Shown: positions 1 through 6,339 of the stretch, in pieces
Layout: every line of letters starts with the position of its first letter
Numbering within the stretch: the stretch's first letter is position 1
From: Silvimonas sp.
Lineage (GTDB): Bacteria; Pseudomonadota; Gammaproteobacteria; Burkholderiales; Chitinibacteraceae
NCBI GenBank assembly: GCA_030151005.1
Contig: JASLES010000104.1
Location: 1 to 6,440, forward strand
DNA length: 6,440 bases
Reading direction: 5' to 3'
Translations under genes and position numbers: made by a program
Notes under the pieces: model-generated
The model's input: the letters and a program-made list of their open reading frames with translations, nothing else
Told to the model about the DNA's origin: nothing
Database searches by the model: none

Positions 1-96
1 CTCAGGCTCCCGACCGACTGAGGGAAGCCCGGAGGGCCGCCAGGCTGGGGTCGCCTTTCTTTGCCTACTTTCTTTGGCGAAGCAAAGAAAGTAGGG
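1..96. repeat. Dispersed intergenic repeat, 3' part, ending in a perfect hairpin
   Basis: A perfect 13-bp inverted repeat, CCTACTTTCTTTG (64-76) and CAAAGAAAGTAGG (83-95), surrounds the 6-base loop GCGAAG. The nonamer CTTTCTTTG occurs at 55-63 and again at 68-76, so the left arm carries a 13-base tandem echo of itself. The preceding bases 1-54 are GC-rich and contain short mirrored blocks such as CTCAGG and CTGAGG. From memory, closely similar hairpins (a TTTCTTTG arm, a GGCGAAG-like loop, then CAAAGAAAG) recur between genes in many beta- and gammaproteobacterial genomes, usually behind a GC-rich segment like this one. I infer that the element begins before the window. There is no T tract directly after the stem, so it is not a standard terminator, although a transcript would fold strongly here. 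Confidence 0.7.
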
Positions 97-265
97 TGCT
101 CCGGCCACCGCCGGTATCCAATGCTTTTCACACCCGCGCCGCAAGGCGCTAATACTCTTCTCTGCTGCCAGACAAATAACCCTCCATCGCGCCCCATGCG
201 GCAACGCGGTATCATTGCGCCTTTGAACGGTCGCTCTGCCCCAGAGCAGAAAAAAGGAACTACGT
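97..265 (+). other. Leader region before the DUF971 gene
   Basis: I see no credible gene in this stretch. It holds two small hairpins: GCGCC (136-140) and GGCGC (145-149) around a GCAA tetraloop, and GCTCTG (233-238) and CAGAGC (242-247) around CCC. The second is followed by an A run, not a T run, so neither is a terminator. A weak promoter-like pair, TTTTCA (125-130) and TAATAC (150-155) with a 19-base spacer, is possible but unconvincing. AAGGA at 254-258, seven bases before the ATG at 266, is a good ribosome binding site for the next gene. The promoter of the ubi cluster probably lies here or upstream of the window. Confidence 0.4.
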
Positions 266-643
266 ATGGCCGGACTCACCTCCTCCAGCGCCATCCCGGT
301 GGAAATCCGCTTGCACCGCGCCTCGCGTGAGCTGGAAGTGGCGTTTGACGATGGCCAGCGCTTTGTCCTGCCATGTGAATACCTGCGCGTCTTTAGCCCT
401 TCGGCCGAAGTGCAGGGCCACGGCGTAGGGCAGGGAGTGTTGCAGACGGGCAAGCGCAACGTCGCCATTACGGCTATCGAGCCGGTGGGCAACTATGCTG
501 TCAAACTGGTGTTTGACGACGGCCATGACTCCGGCTTGTTCTCCTGGGCTTACCTGTATGAACTGGGTGCGGAGCAAACGGTGCGCTGGCAAACCTATCT
601 GAATGACCTGGCTGCCGCTGGCGCTAGCCGCGACCCGCAATGA
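266..643 (+). CDS. DUF971 domain protein (gamma-butyrobetaine hydroxylase-like N-terminal domain)
   Basis: This is a small cytosolic protein of 125 residues consisting of one DUF971 domain, also called the GBBH-like N-terminal domain. The family pattern is clear: a beta-rich start with IRLHRASRELEVAFDDG (residues 14-30), then EYLRVFSPSAEVQGHG (38-53), TAIEPVGNYAVKLVF (69-83) and the hallmark DDGHDSGLFSWAYLYEL (84-100). The same domain forms the N-terminus of eukaryotic gamma-butyrobetaine hydroxylase and the C-terminus of plant HCF101, an Mrp-type iron-sulfur scaffold. The bacterial stand-alone form has no established activity. The ATG has AAGGA seven bases upstream. The gene ends 23 bases before ubiE, which suggests co-transcription with it; linkage to ubiE is, as I recall, common in betaproteobacteria. 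A role in ubiquinone synthesis or metal handling is only inference. Family assignment is firm; function is unknown. Confidence 0.9.
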   Translation: MAGLTSSSAIPVEIRLHRASRELEVAFDDGQRFVLPCEYLRVFSPSAEVQGHGVGQGVLQTGKRNVAITAIEPVGNYAVKLVFDDGHDSGLFSWAYLYELGAEQTVRWQTYLNDLAAAGASRDPQ

Positions 644-666
644 ATTGACAAGACTGTGAGCACGCT

Positions 667-1404
667 ATGAGCGATAACACCACGCACTTTGGTTACAAGA
701 CGGTCGACGAATCAGAAAAAGCCCAGAAAGTGGCCGAGGTTTTTCATTCCGTCGCGCAAAAATATGACGTGATGAACGACCTGATGTCCGCCGGTCTGCA
801 CCGCGCCTGGAAGTTCTTCACCATTGAAACCAGTGGCGCAAAGCCCGGCGACAAGGTGCTCGATATCGCTGGCGGTACGGGTGATCTGTCCAAAGCGTTC
901 TGCAAGAAAGTGGGCAAGAAAGGGCAAGTCTGGCTGACCGACATCAACAGTTCCATGCTGGGTGTAGGCCGTGACCGCTTGCTGGATGCCGGCGTGGCCA
1001 CGCCGGTGGCTTTGTGTGATGCCGAAAAGCTGCCGTTTCCGGATAACTACTTCAACATTGTGTCTGTGGCTTTTGGCCTCAGAAACATGACGCATAAAGA
1101 CGCGGCGCTCAAAGAGATGTACCGCGTGCTCAAACCAGGTGGCCGTTTGCTGGTGCTGGAGTTCTCCAAAGTCTGGACACCGCTCAAGCCTGCCTACGAT
1201 CTGTACTCTTTCAAGCTGTTGCCATTCATGGGCAAGCTGGTGGCCAACGATGCCGATTCTTACCAGTACCTGGCAGAATCCATTCGTATGCACCCGGATC
1301 AGGAAACGCTCAAGGGCATGATGCTTGATGCCGGCTTTGCCAAAGTGGATTACCACAATCTGTCGGCGGGCGTGGTTGCCCTGCACAAGGGCATCAAGAT
1401 CTAA
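667..1404 (+). CDS. ubiE: UbiE, demethylmenaquinone / 2-polyprenyl-6-methoxy-1,4-benzoquinol C-methyltransferase
   Basis: This 245-residue class I SAM-dependent methyltransferase carries out the C-methylation shared by ubiquinone and menaquinone synthesis. Its length is close to the roughly 250 residues usual for the family. Visible signatures are the first UbiE/COQ5 pattern [17 protein letters not shown] (33-49), the SAM-binding glycine loop [11 protein letters not shown] (64-74), the acidic end of strand 2 in LTDIN (90-94), [12 protein letters not shown] (118-129), AFGLRN (135-140) and the second signature [15 protein letters not shown] (153-167). The start is at the family's normal position and is preceded by a weak GTGAG site about seven bases upstream, so translation may benefit from coupling to the DUF971 gene 23 bases away. 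Whether the host also makes menaquinone cannot be told from this window. The gene is intact. Confidence 0.97.
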   Translation: MSDNTTHFGYKTVDESEKAQKVAEVFHSVAQKYDVMNDLMSAGLHRAWKFFTIETSGAKPGDKVLDIAGGTGDLSKAFCKKVGKKGQVWLTDINSSMLGVGRDRLLDAGVATPVALCDAEKLPFPDNYFNIVSVAFGLRNMTHKDAALKEMYRVLKPGGRLLVLEFSKVWTPLKPAYDLYSFKLLPFMGKLVANDADSYQYLAESIRMHPDQETLKGMMLDAGFAKVDYHNLSAGVVALHKGIKI

Positions 1405-1590
1405 AGCCGCAATCCGGCCCACGCTGGTTGTTCTACGCGCACTTGCGTCTCTCAGAAACGCGTTGCGTGGTGTACCAGCCGACGCGTTACACCGGGTCGC
1501 AGGGTGGGTGCTTGAGTGAGCTTGGATGAATTTCAGGTTTGTCCGCTGCGGCGGGCATGGTCATGTCCCGTTTAAATGAGGTCCGTATTG
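1405..1590 (+). other. Long ubiE-ubiJ gap with degenerate inverted repeats
   Basis: This 186-base gap is much longer than the 23-base gap before ubiE. I find no supported gene in it. It contains GGTGTA (1469-1474) and TACACC (1488-1493) as a 6-bp inverted repeat, ACGCGTT twice (1458-1464 and 1482-1488), and a GGGTGGGTGC block (1502-1511). Together these look like a decayed copy of a small dispersed intergenic repeat, which is inference. A second fold, CGGG (1552-1555) with CCCG (1567-1570), extended inward by C1556-G1565 and A1557-T1564 across a one-base bulge, is followed by only three T residues. It is at best a weak terminator or a leader structure. I see no convincing promoter. Confidence 0.45.
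1577..1581 (+). promoter_or_regulatory. Ribosome binding site deciding the ubiJ start
   Basis: TGAGG at 1577-1581 lies nine bases before the ATG at 1591. It overlaps an earlier in-frame ATG at 1576, so that earlier codon would lack its own upstream site: only TCCCGTTTAA precedes it. The downstream ATG also gives an N-terminus (MLATILNRML) that fits the short helical start of UbiJ-type proteins. Confidence 0.6.
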
Positions 1591-2151
1591 ATGCTTGCCA
1601 CGATCCTGAACCGCATGCTGGCCCACGATGAAGCGGCCCGCACGGCACTGGCGCCCTGGCAGGGCCGTGTGATCCGGCTGGTACTGCCGGTTTTGTCGGG
1701 CACGCTGATCATTGGGGCGGATGGCACGGTGGCGTCCTCCACGGGTCTGGCTGAAGCCAGTATTTTGCTGTCGCCCACCTTCTTCACTACCTGGTTGTTT
1801 GACCGTGATGCGGCCAGCAAAAAAGTGGGGTTGAACGGCGATGCAGAACTGGCGGCGGCCGTGGGCCAGGTGCTGGCCAAACTGCGTTGGGATATGGCAG
1901 AAGAACTTTCGCAACTGGTGGGCGATGTCGCCGCCAACCGCATCACCTGGATCGCCGGCAAAATTGGCGGTATTCCAGGCGCCATCGGCTCGCGCTTGCT
2001 GATTGAACTGACCGAATACTGGCGTGATGAAGCGCCGCTGGTGGTCACCAAGCGCCATGTCGACACCTTCTGTACCGATGTAGATGCCTTGCGCGATGAT
2101 CTGGCCCGGCTGGAAGCCCGGCTGGAAAGACTGACGGTGAAGTCGTTCTGA
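1591..2151 (+). CDS. ubiJ: UbiJ, SCP2-fold ubiquinone biosynthesis accessory factor
   Basis: This 186-residue protein resembles UbiJ (formerly YigP), an accessory factor that in E. coli binds polyprenyl ubiquinone intermediates through an SCP2 lipid-binding domain and supports the soluble Ubi assembly. The SCP2-like part covers about residues 1-110, with alternating hydrophobic strands (VIRLVLPVLSGTLIIGADG, 27-45), the phrase SPTFFTTWL (61-69) and a helix with GDAELAAAVGQVLAKLRWDM (83-102). A second helical part includes ITEL-like and YWRDEAPLVV (143-152) segments. The C-terminus, about 155-183, is charged with leucine repeats (DALRDDLARLEARLERL) and probably forms a short coiled coil, typical of this family. 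The position directly before ubiB matches the ubiE-ubiJ-ubiB order seen in many proteobacteria and greatly strengthens the call. Sequence conservation in this family is low, so context matters. Confidence 0.88.
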   Translation: MLATILNRMLAHDEAARTALAPWQGRVIRLVLPVLSGTLIIGADGTVASSTGLAEASILLSPTFFTTWLFDRDAASKKVGLNGDAELAAAVGQVLAKLRWDMAEELSQLVGDVAANRITWIAGKIGGIPGAIGSRLLIELTEYWRDEAPLVVTKRHVDTFCTDVDALRDDLARLEARLERLTVKSF

Positions 2152-2185
2152 CCGCGCCAGGTCTGGATTTAACTGATCAAATACA

Positions 2186-2207
2186 CGTCCCCACGCCTTT
2201 GGGGACG
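2186..2207 (+). repeat. Perfect 8-bp hairpin in the ubiJ-ubiB gap
   Basis: CGTCCCCA (2186-2193) and TGGGGACG (2200-2207) pair perfectly around the loop CGCCTT. The structure ends 16 bases before the ubiB ATG, close to the purine-rich GGGATAAATGGAT segment that must serve as ribosome binding site. There is no T tract on either strand, so a terminator is unlikely. It may stabilise the upstream message or limit ubiB translation; both are inference. Confidence 0.55.
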
Positions 2208-2223
2208 GGATAAATGGATACGC

Positions 2224-3741
2224 ATGCGGATATTCCGCCTTATTAAAATTGCCCGCGTGGTCATCCACTATGGGCTGGATGAATTCCTGCTCGGTCACGA
2301 GCGCGTGCACGGCCTCTCCCGGCTGGTCAACATCCTGTTTTTCTGGCGCAAGCTGGAACAACCGCGGGCCGTCCGGCTGCGGCTGGCACTGGAAGCGCTG
2401 GGCCCGATTTTCGTCAAATTTGGTCAGGTGCTCTCGACCCGGCGTGACCTGCTGCCGGCGGATATTGCCGATGAGCTCGCCTTCTTGCAGGACCGCGTGC
2501 CGCCGTTCTCTGGTGATATTGCGGTCGCGGTGATTGAAAGCAGCCTCAAGCGGCCCGTGTCCGAACTCTACGGCCAGTTTGACCGCACCCCGGTGGCCTC
2601 TGCCTCGATTGCCCAAGTGCACCGGGCTACCTTGCCGGATGGCCGCAATGTTGCGGTCAAAGTACTGCGCCCGGGCATCTTGCCCATTATCGAAAGTGAT
2701 CTGGCGCTGTTGCGGGTCATGGCCGGCTTGGTAGAGCGGCTGTTTGCCGATGGCAAGCGGCTGCGCCCCAAAGAAGTTGTGGCCGAATTCGACAAATATC
2801 TGCACGACGAACTCGACCTGATGATCGAGGCCGGCAACGCCTCGCAATTGCGTCGCAATTTCATCGGTTCAGACATGCTGATCGTGCCAGAAGTCTTCTA
2901 CGACTGGTGCGCACGCCAGGTGCTGACGCTGGAGTGGATGGATGGCATTCCGGTGGGCCGCGTAGAAGAACTGCGTGCCAGCGGTATTGATCTGAAAAAA
3001 CTCTCGGTTTATGGCGTGGAGATCTTCTTCACCCAGGTCTTCCGTGACGGTTTTTTCCATGCCGACATGCACCCGGGCAACATCTTTGTGGCTGCGGATA
3101 ACCGCTATATTGCGCTGGATTTCGGCATCGTCGGCACGCTGTCTGAAGTCGATAAACAATATCTGGCCATCAATTTCCTGGCGTTTTTCAACCGCGACTA
3201 TCACCGTGTTGCCGCTGCGCATATCGAGTCAGGCTGGGTGCCCAAAGAGACGCGCGTTGAGGAGCTGGAAGCCGCAGTACGCACCGTGTGCGAACCCATC
3301 TTTGACAAGCCGATCTCGCAAATCTCGTTTGGGCAGGTGCTGCTGCGCTTGTTTGAGACCTCGCGCCGGTTCAATGTGGAAATCCAGCCGCAACTCGTGC
3401 TGCTGCAAAAGACGTTGCTCAATATTGAAGGCCTGGGCCGCCAGTTAGACCCGGATCTGGATCTCTGGAAAACCGCCAAGCCCTTCCTTGAACGCTGGAT
3501 GAACGAGCAGATTGGCTGGCGTGGCCTGTGGCGTAATATCAAGCATGAAGCCCCGCTGTGGGCGGCCATGCTGCCCACGCTGCCGCGCAAACTCAACGAT
3601 CTGGCCAACCAGAACACCACGGAACTGCTGGTCACCGGGTATCAGGGCCTGATGTGGGAACAGAAAAAACGCAACTGGTTGCTGGGCGTGATCGCCGTGC
3701 TGCTAGCCGCCCTGGTTGCCAGCCTGTGGTGGCACAGATGA
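2224..3741 (+). CDS. ubiB: UbiB, atypical ADCK/ABC1-family kinase-like protein for ubiquinone biosynthesis
   Basis: This is a 505-residue member of the UbiB/COQ8/ADCK family of atypical kinase-like ATPases, which act at the inner membrane and are required for normal ubiquinone levels. Family landmarks are all present: the KxGQ motif as KFGQ (65-68) in the N-terminal extension, the alanine/serine-rich nucleotide loop ASAS (125-128) that replaces a glycine-rich loop, the ATP-contacting lysine in VAVKVL (K146), the catalytic-loop equivalent HADMHPGN (279-286) and DFG (299-301). The C-terminus holds one obvious hydrophobic segment (about 485-503) after a KKR basic cluster, suggesting a membrane anchor; E. 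coli UbiB is somewhat longer (546 residues) and has two such segments. The start [13 protein letters not shown] matches family N-termini. A second ATG at 2214 is out of frame. The last codons overlap the ampD start as ATGA. Confidence 0.97.
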   Translation: MRIFRLIKIARVVIHYGLDEFLLGHERVHGLSRLVNILFFWRKLEQPRAVRLRLALEALGPIFVKFGQVLSTRRDLLPADIADELAFLQDRVPPFSGDIAVAVIESSLKRPVSELYGQFDRTPVASASIAQVHRATLPDGRNVAVKVLRPGILPIIESDLALLRVMAGLVERLFADGKRLRPKEVVAEFDKYLHDELDLMIEAGNASQLRRNFIGSDMLIVPEVFYDWCARQVLTLEWMDGIPVGRVEELRASGIDLKKLSVYGVEIFFTQVFRDGFFHADMHPGNIFVAADNRYIALDFGIVGTLSEVDKQYLAINFLAFFNRDYHRVAAAHIESGWVPKETRVEELEAAVRTVCEPIFDKPISQISFGQVLLRLFETSRRFNVEIQPQLVLLQKTLLNIEGLGRQLDPDLDLWKTAKPFLERWMNEQIGWRGLWRNIKHEAPLWAAMLPTLPRKLNDLANQNTTELLVTGYQGLMWEQKKRNWLLGVIAVLLAALVASLWWHR

Positions 3742-4283
3742 CTGGGGCGTTTGATCCGGCGGGCTGGTACCTGGCTGCCAGAAAGGTGCCCAGCCCCAAC
3801 TGCGACGCCCGCCCGGATGGCATGACCATTGATCTGCTGGTGGTCCACAACATCAGCTTGCCGCCTGGCGAGTTTGGCAGCGATCTGGTGGAGCGCCTCT
3901 TTACCAACAGCATCCCCGCTGATCATCCGCTGTTTGCCGATCTCGGCGCATTGCGGGTGTCGTCCCATTTTTTTATCCGGCGTGACGGCGAAGTGGTGCA
4001 GTTTGTCCCCGTGTCGCAACGGGCCGCGCATGCTGGCGTGTCAGACTGGCAGGGGCGAGAACGATGCAATGATTTTTCCATTGGCATCGAACTGGAAGGC
4101 ACGGATCACACGCCATTTACCGACGCGCAATATGCCGCGTTAATCACCCTGGCAACGCGACTGGCGCAAACCTGGCCGCTGCGTGCCATAGTGGGACATA
4201 ACGATATCGCACCATTGCGCAAGACGGACCCTGGCCCCTGTTTTGACTGGCAACGGGTCTTTGTTGCGTTGCCGCACCTGTAG
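3738..4283 (+). CDS. ampD: AmpD, cytosolic 1,6-anhydro-N-acetylmuramyl-L-alanine amidase
   Basis: AmpD is a cytosolic zinc amidase that cuts the bond between anhydro-N-acetylmuramic acid and L-alanine in imported muropeptides, a step in peptidoglycan recycling that also controls AmpR-dependent beta-lactamase induction where that circuit exists. The 181-residue protein aligns end to end with Citrobacter AmpD. The zinc ligands are H37 ([15 protein letters not shown]), H154 (GHNDIAP) and D164 ([10 protein letters not shown]). The catalytic residues are E118 ([10 protein letters not shown]) and K162. The block [19 protein letters not shown] is almost identical to enterobacterial AmpD. There is no signal peptide, as expected for AmpD and unlike AmiD or AmpDh2. 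The ATG overlaps the ubiB stop (ATGA, 3738-3741) and lacks a strong ribosome binding site, which points to translational coupling. No ampE or ampR is nearby in the window. An in-frame extension upstream lies inside ubiB and is not needed. Confidence 0.96.
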   Translation: MTGAFDPAGWYLAARKVPSPNCDARPDGMTIDLLVVHNISLPPGEFGSDLVERLFTNSIPADHPLFADLGALRVSSHFFIRRDGEVVQFVPVSQRAAHAGVSDWQGRERCNDFSIGIELEGTDHTPFTDAQYAALITLATRLAQTWPLRAIVGHNDIAPLRKTDPGPCFDWQRVFVALPHL

Positions 4284-4320
4284 CCGGATAGTTCGGGGCT
4301 ACAGCTGTAAGCCGGGGCTA
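4278..4320 (+). repeat. Nested inverted and direct repeats before kup
   Basis: CTGTAGCC (4278-4285, including the ampD stop) pairs perfectly with GGCTACAG (4297-4304). The latter also pairs with CTGTAAGCC (4305-4313) apart from one extra A, forming the 10-base palindrome TACAGCTGTA (4300-4309) in the centre. In addition CGGGGCTA occurs twice, at 4294-4301 and 4313-4320, exactly 19 bases apart. The group abuts the TATAAT box of the likely kup promoter. It could be an operator or a pair of competing hairpins after ampD. There is no T tract, so it is not a classic terminator. Confidence 0.5.
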
Positions 4321-4324
4321 TAAT
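4319..4324 (+). promoter_or_regulatory. Candidate sigma-70 -10 box for kup
   Basis: A perfect TATAAT is followed by a GC-rich segment and, seven or so bases on, a plausible start of transcription, which would leave a leader of roughly 54 bases before the kup ATG. No good -35 hexamer sits 16-18 bases upstream; that spot is occupied by the GGGGCTA repeat and the TACAGCTGTA palindrome. If this is a promoter it may depend on an activator or be weak. It supports kup being a separate transcription unit. Confidence 0.5.
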
Positions 4325-4384
4325 CGCGGCGCTTGAAGCTTTATAAATAATTTACCCGATTCAATATCAAGAGACTCCTGCAGC

Positions 4385-6283
4385 ATGGGCGCAAATCATG
4401 GCCAGGCTCCTTCCGCTTCCCGGCTTGCCGGGTTGACTGTTGGCGCTATTGGCGTGGTGTACGGGGATATCGGTACCAGCCCGTTGTACACCCTTAAAAC
4501 CTGTCTGACCGCACACGGCAACCTGCCGATCAACGCGGAAAACATCCTGGGCATTCTGTCGCTGATTTTCTGGGCGATCATGATCGTGGTCTCGGCCAAG
4601 TATGTGGTTGTGATCATGCGTGCCGACAACCGGGGCGAAGGCGGTATTCTGGCGCTGATGGCGCTGGCACTGCGTGACCTGGACCCGCGTTCGCGCAAAG
4701 GTTTGTTGTTAATGGGGCTGGGCATCTTTGGGGCCTCCCTCTTTTATGGTGACGGCATTATCACGCCCGCCATTTCCGTTCTCTCGGCGTTTGAAGGGAT
4801 CAGCGTCATTTCCCACACGCTTGATCCGTATATCGTGCCGCTGACCATTATTGTGCTGGTGGCGCTATTTGCCATTCAGCGCCATGGCACCAGCAAGGTG
4901 GGCAAGTTCTTCGGCCCGATCATGGTGTTCTGGTTTCTGACCCTGGCGGTGATGGGGCTGCGCAGCATTGTTCATGCGCCGGAAGTCTTTGCCGCAATCA
5001 ACCCGCTTTATGGTGCGCGCTTTATTGCCGATTTCCCGCTGCGCGGCTTCATCATCATGGGCGCGGTGGTGCTGTCGGTGACCGGGGGCGAAGCGCTCTA
5101 CGCCGACATGGGGCACTTTGGCCAGAAGTCCATCAAGATTGCGTGGTTTGGCCTTGTGTTGCCATCGCTGGTCTTGTGTTACTTCGGCCAGGGCGCGTTG
5201 CTCTTGCACAATCCGGCCGCCATCAAGAACCCGTTCTTCTTGCTGGCCCCACAGTGGGCACTGGCCCCGCTGGTGATTCTGGCGGCTGCTGCCACCGTGA
5301 TTGCCTCGCAAGCCGTGATCTCCGGTGCGTTCTCCATGACCAACCAGGCGGTACAGCTGGGTTATTGCCCGCGTGTGGATATTGATCACACCTCCGACCA
5401 GGAAATCGGCCAGATTTACGTGCCGCAGATCAACTGGTTCTTGATGGTGGCGGTGATTTTGCTGGTGCTGGCTTTCCGTACTTCTGACAACCTGGCGTCT
5501 GCCTACGGCTTGTCGGTCTGCGGCACCATGGTGATGACCACGCTGCTGGCCTTTAACGTACTGGGTAAAACGCTGGACGCCGGCCGCAAGGCGTTGTTCC
5601 GCGTGGTGCTGATCGGTTTCCTGGTGGTCGATCTGATCTTCCTCAGTTCCAACATGCTTAAACTGCCGGACGGCGGTTGGGTACCGCTGGTAATGGGCCT
5701 GTTTATCTTCACCCTGATGACCACCTGGAAGCGCGGCCGCACCTTGCTGGGCGATCGCCTGCGTGAGGGCGAGTTGCCGCTGCAAGGTTTTGTAGAAAGC
5801 CTGGAAGCTGCCCCACCGCAACGGGTGGAAGGCACGGCCATTTTCATGACTACCAGCGCAGACTCTGTCCCGCATGCGCTGTTGCATAACCTCAAGCACA
5901 ACAAGGTACTGCACGAGAAAGTCGTGTTCCTGACCATCCGCACGGCAGACATCCCGTTTGTGGCCAAGCGTGAAAAGGTAGTCGTACCCAAACTGGGTGA
6001 GAGTTTCTATCAGGTGATTGCCACCTATGGTTTCAAGGAAGAACCCTCTGTTCCGGCCATTTTGAAGCAAGTAGGAGAACTGCAGCCGGAGCTTGATTTT
6101 GACCCGATGCAGACGTCGTTCTTCCTCTCCCGCGAGACCATCGTCGAAGGCAAATACCCGGCCATGGCCTGGTGGCGGCGCAAGGTATTCTCTTTGATGA
6201 CCCGCAATGCCACGCGCGCGACCAGCTACTTCAAGATTCCACCGAACCGCGTGGTGGAAATGGGGATGCAAGTGGAGTTGTAA
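4385..6283 (+). CDS. kup: Kup, KUP/HAK/KT-family potassium uptake transporter
   Basis: Kup is an inner-membrane proton-coupled potassium importer. At 632 residues this protein matches the family length (E. coli Kup has 622). The N-terminal signature GVVYGDIGTSPLYTLK (23-38) marks the first membrane segment and contains the conserved aspartate (D28) and tyrosine (Y35) of the cation path. Other family blocks are RADNRGEGGILALMAL (79-94), YGDGIITPAISVLSA (121-135), VTGGEALYADMGHFG (232-246) and GAFSMTNQAVQLGYCPR (314-330). About twelve hydrophobic segments span residues 14-445, followed by a soluble C-terminal domain of nearly 190 residues with GTAIFMTT, LLHNLKHNKVLHE and the terminal PPNRVVEMGMQVEL. 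The ATG has only a weak purine stretch (AAGAGA) about a dozen bases upstream, but no other start would keep the first membrane segment. The gene stands alone between its own candidate promoter and terminator. Confidence 0.97.
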   Translation: MGANHGQAPSASRLAGLTVGAIGVVYGDIGTSPLYTLKTCLTAHGNLPINAENILGILSLIFWAIMIVVSAKYVVVIMRADNRGEGGILALMALALRDLDPRSRKGLLLMGLGIFGASLFYGDGIITPAISVLSAFEGISVISHTLDPYIVPLTIIVLVALFAIQRHGTSKVGKFFGPIMVFWFLTLAVMGLRSIVHAPEVFAAINPLYGARFIADFPLRGFIIMGAVVLSVTGGEALYADMGHFGQKSIKIAWFGLVLPSLVLCYFGQGALLLHNPAAIKNPFFLLAPQWALAPLVILAAAATVIASQAVISGAFSMTNQAVQLGYCPRVDIDHTSDQEIGQIYVPQINWFLMVAVILLVLAFRTSDNLASAYGLSVCGTMVMTTLLAFNVLGKTLDAGRKALFRVVLIGFLVVDLIFLSSNMLKLPDGGWVPLVMGLFIFTLMTTWKRGRTLLGDRLREGELPLQGFVESLEAAPPQRVEGTAIFMTTSADSVPHALLHNLKHNKVLHEKVVFLTIRTADIPFVAKREKVVVPKLGESFYQVIATYGFKEEPSVPAILKQVGELQPELDFDPMQTSFFLSRETIVEGKYPAMAWWRRKVFSLMTRNATRATSYFKIPPNRVVEMGMQVEL

Positions 6284-6302
6284 TCAGGCTGATCGAGCCA
6301 AC

Positions 6303-6333
6303 AAAAAAGGACACCTTAGGTGTCCTTTTTTTT
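6303..6333 (+). terminator. Rho-independent terminator after kup
   Basis: GGACACC (6309-6315) pairs with GGTGTCC (6319-6325) around the loop TTA, extended by six A-T pairs, and is followed by eight consecutive T residues. It begins 20 bases after the kup stop codon. The A run at 6303-6308 mirrors the T run, so the structure could also stop transcription arriving from the minus strand. Confidence 0.93.
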
Positions 6334-6339
6334 GGCCTT

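Noticed and set aside
233..258. Hairpin GCTCTG-CCC-CAGAGC as a terminator
   Set aside because: It is followed by an A run on the plus strand and has no T run after the stem on either strand.
61..330. Plus-strand open frame of 89 codons across the repeat and into the DUF971 gene
   Set aside because: It translates the hairpin repeat (FFGEAKK) and overlaps a well-supported gene in another frame. Such frames are common artefacts of this repeat.
712..1422. Minus-strand open frame of 236 codons opposite ubiE
   Set aside because: Its composition is that of a shadow, and ubiE on the other strand is certain.
1576..1590. Earlier in-frame ATG for ubiJ
   Set aside because: It overlaps the TGAGG site that serves the ATG at 1591 and has no purine-rich site of its own.
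2000..2223. Small RNA at the 3' end of ubiJ, as reported for E. coli (EsrE in yigP)
   Set aside because: I see no promoter or terminator that would define such an RNA here; the hairpin at 2186-2207 lacks a T tract.
1561..2847. Minus-strand open frame of 428 codons opposite ubiJ and ubiB
   Set aside because: It is rich in Gln, His and Arg with no recognisable domain, as expected for the complement of GC-biased coding DNA, and it spans two genuine genes and their gap.
4865..6271. Minus-strand open frame of 468 codons opposite kup
   Set aside because: It shows no family features and has His/Gln-rich composition mirroring the hydrophobic codons of kup, so it is a shadow frame.
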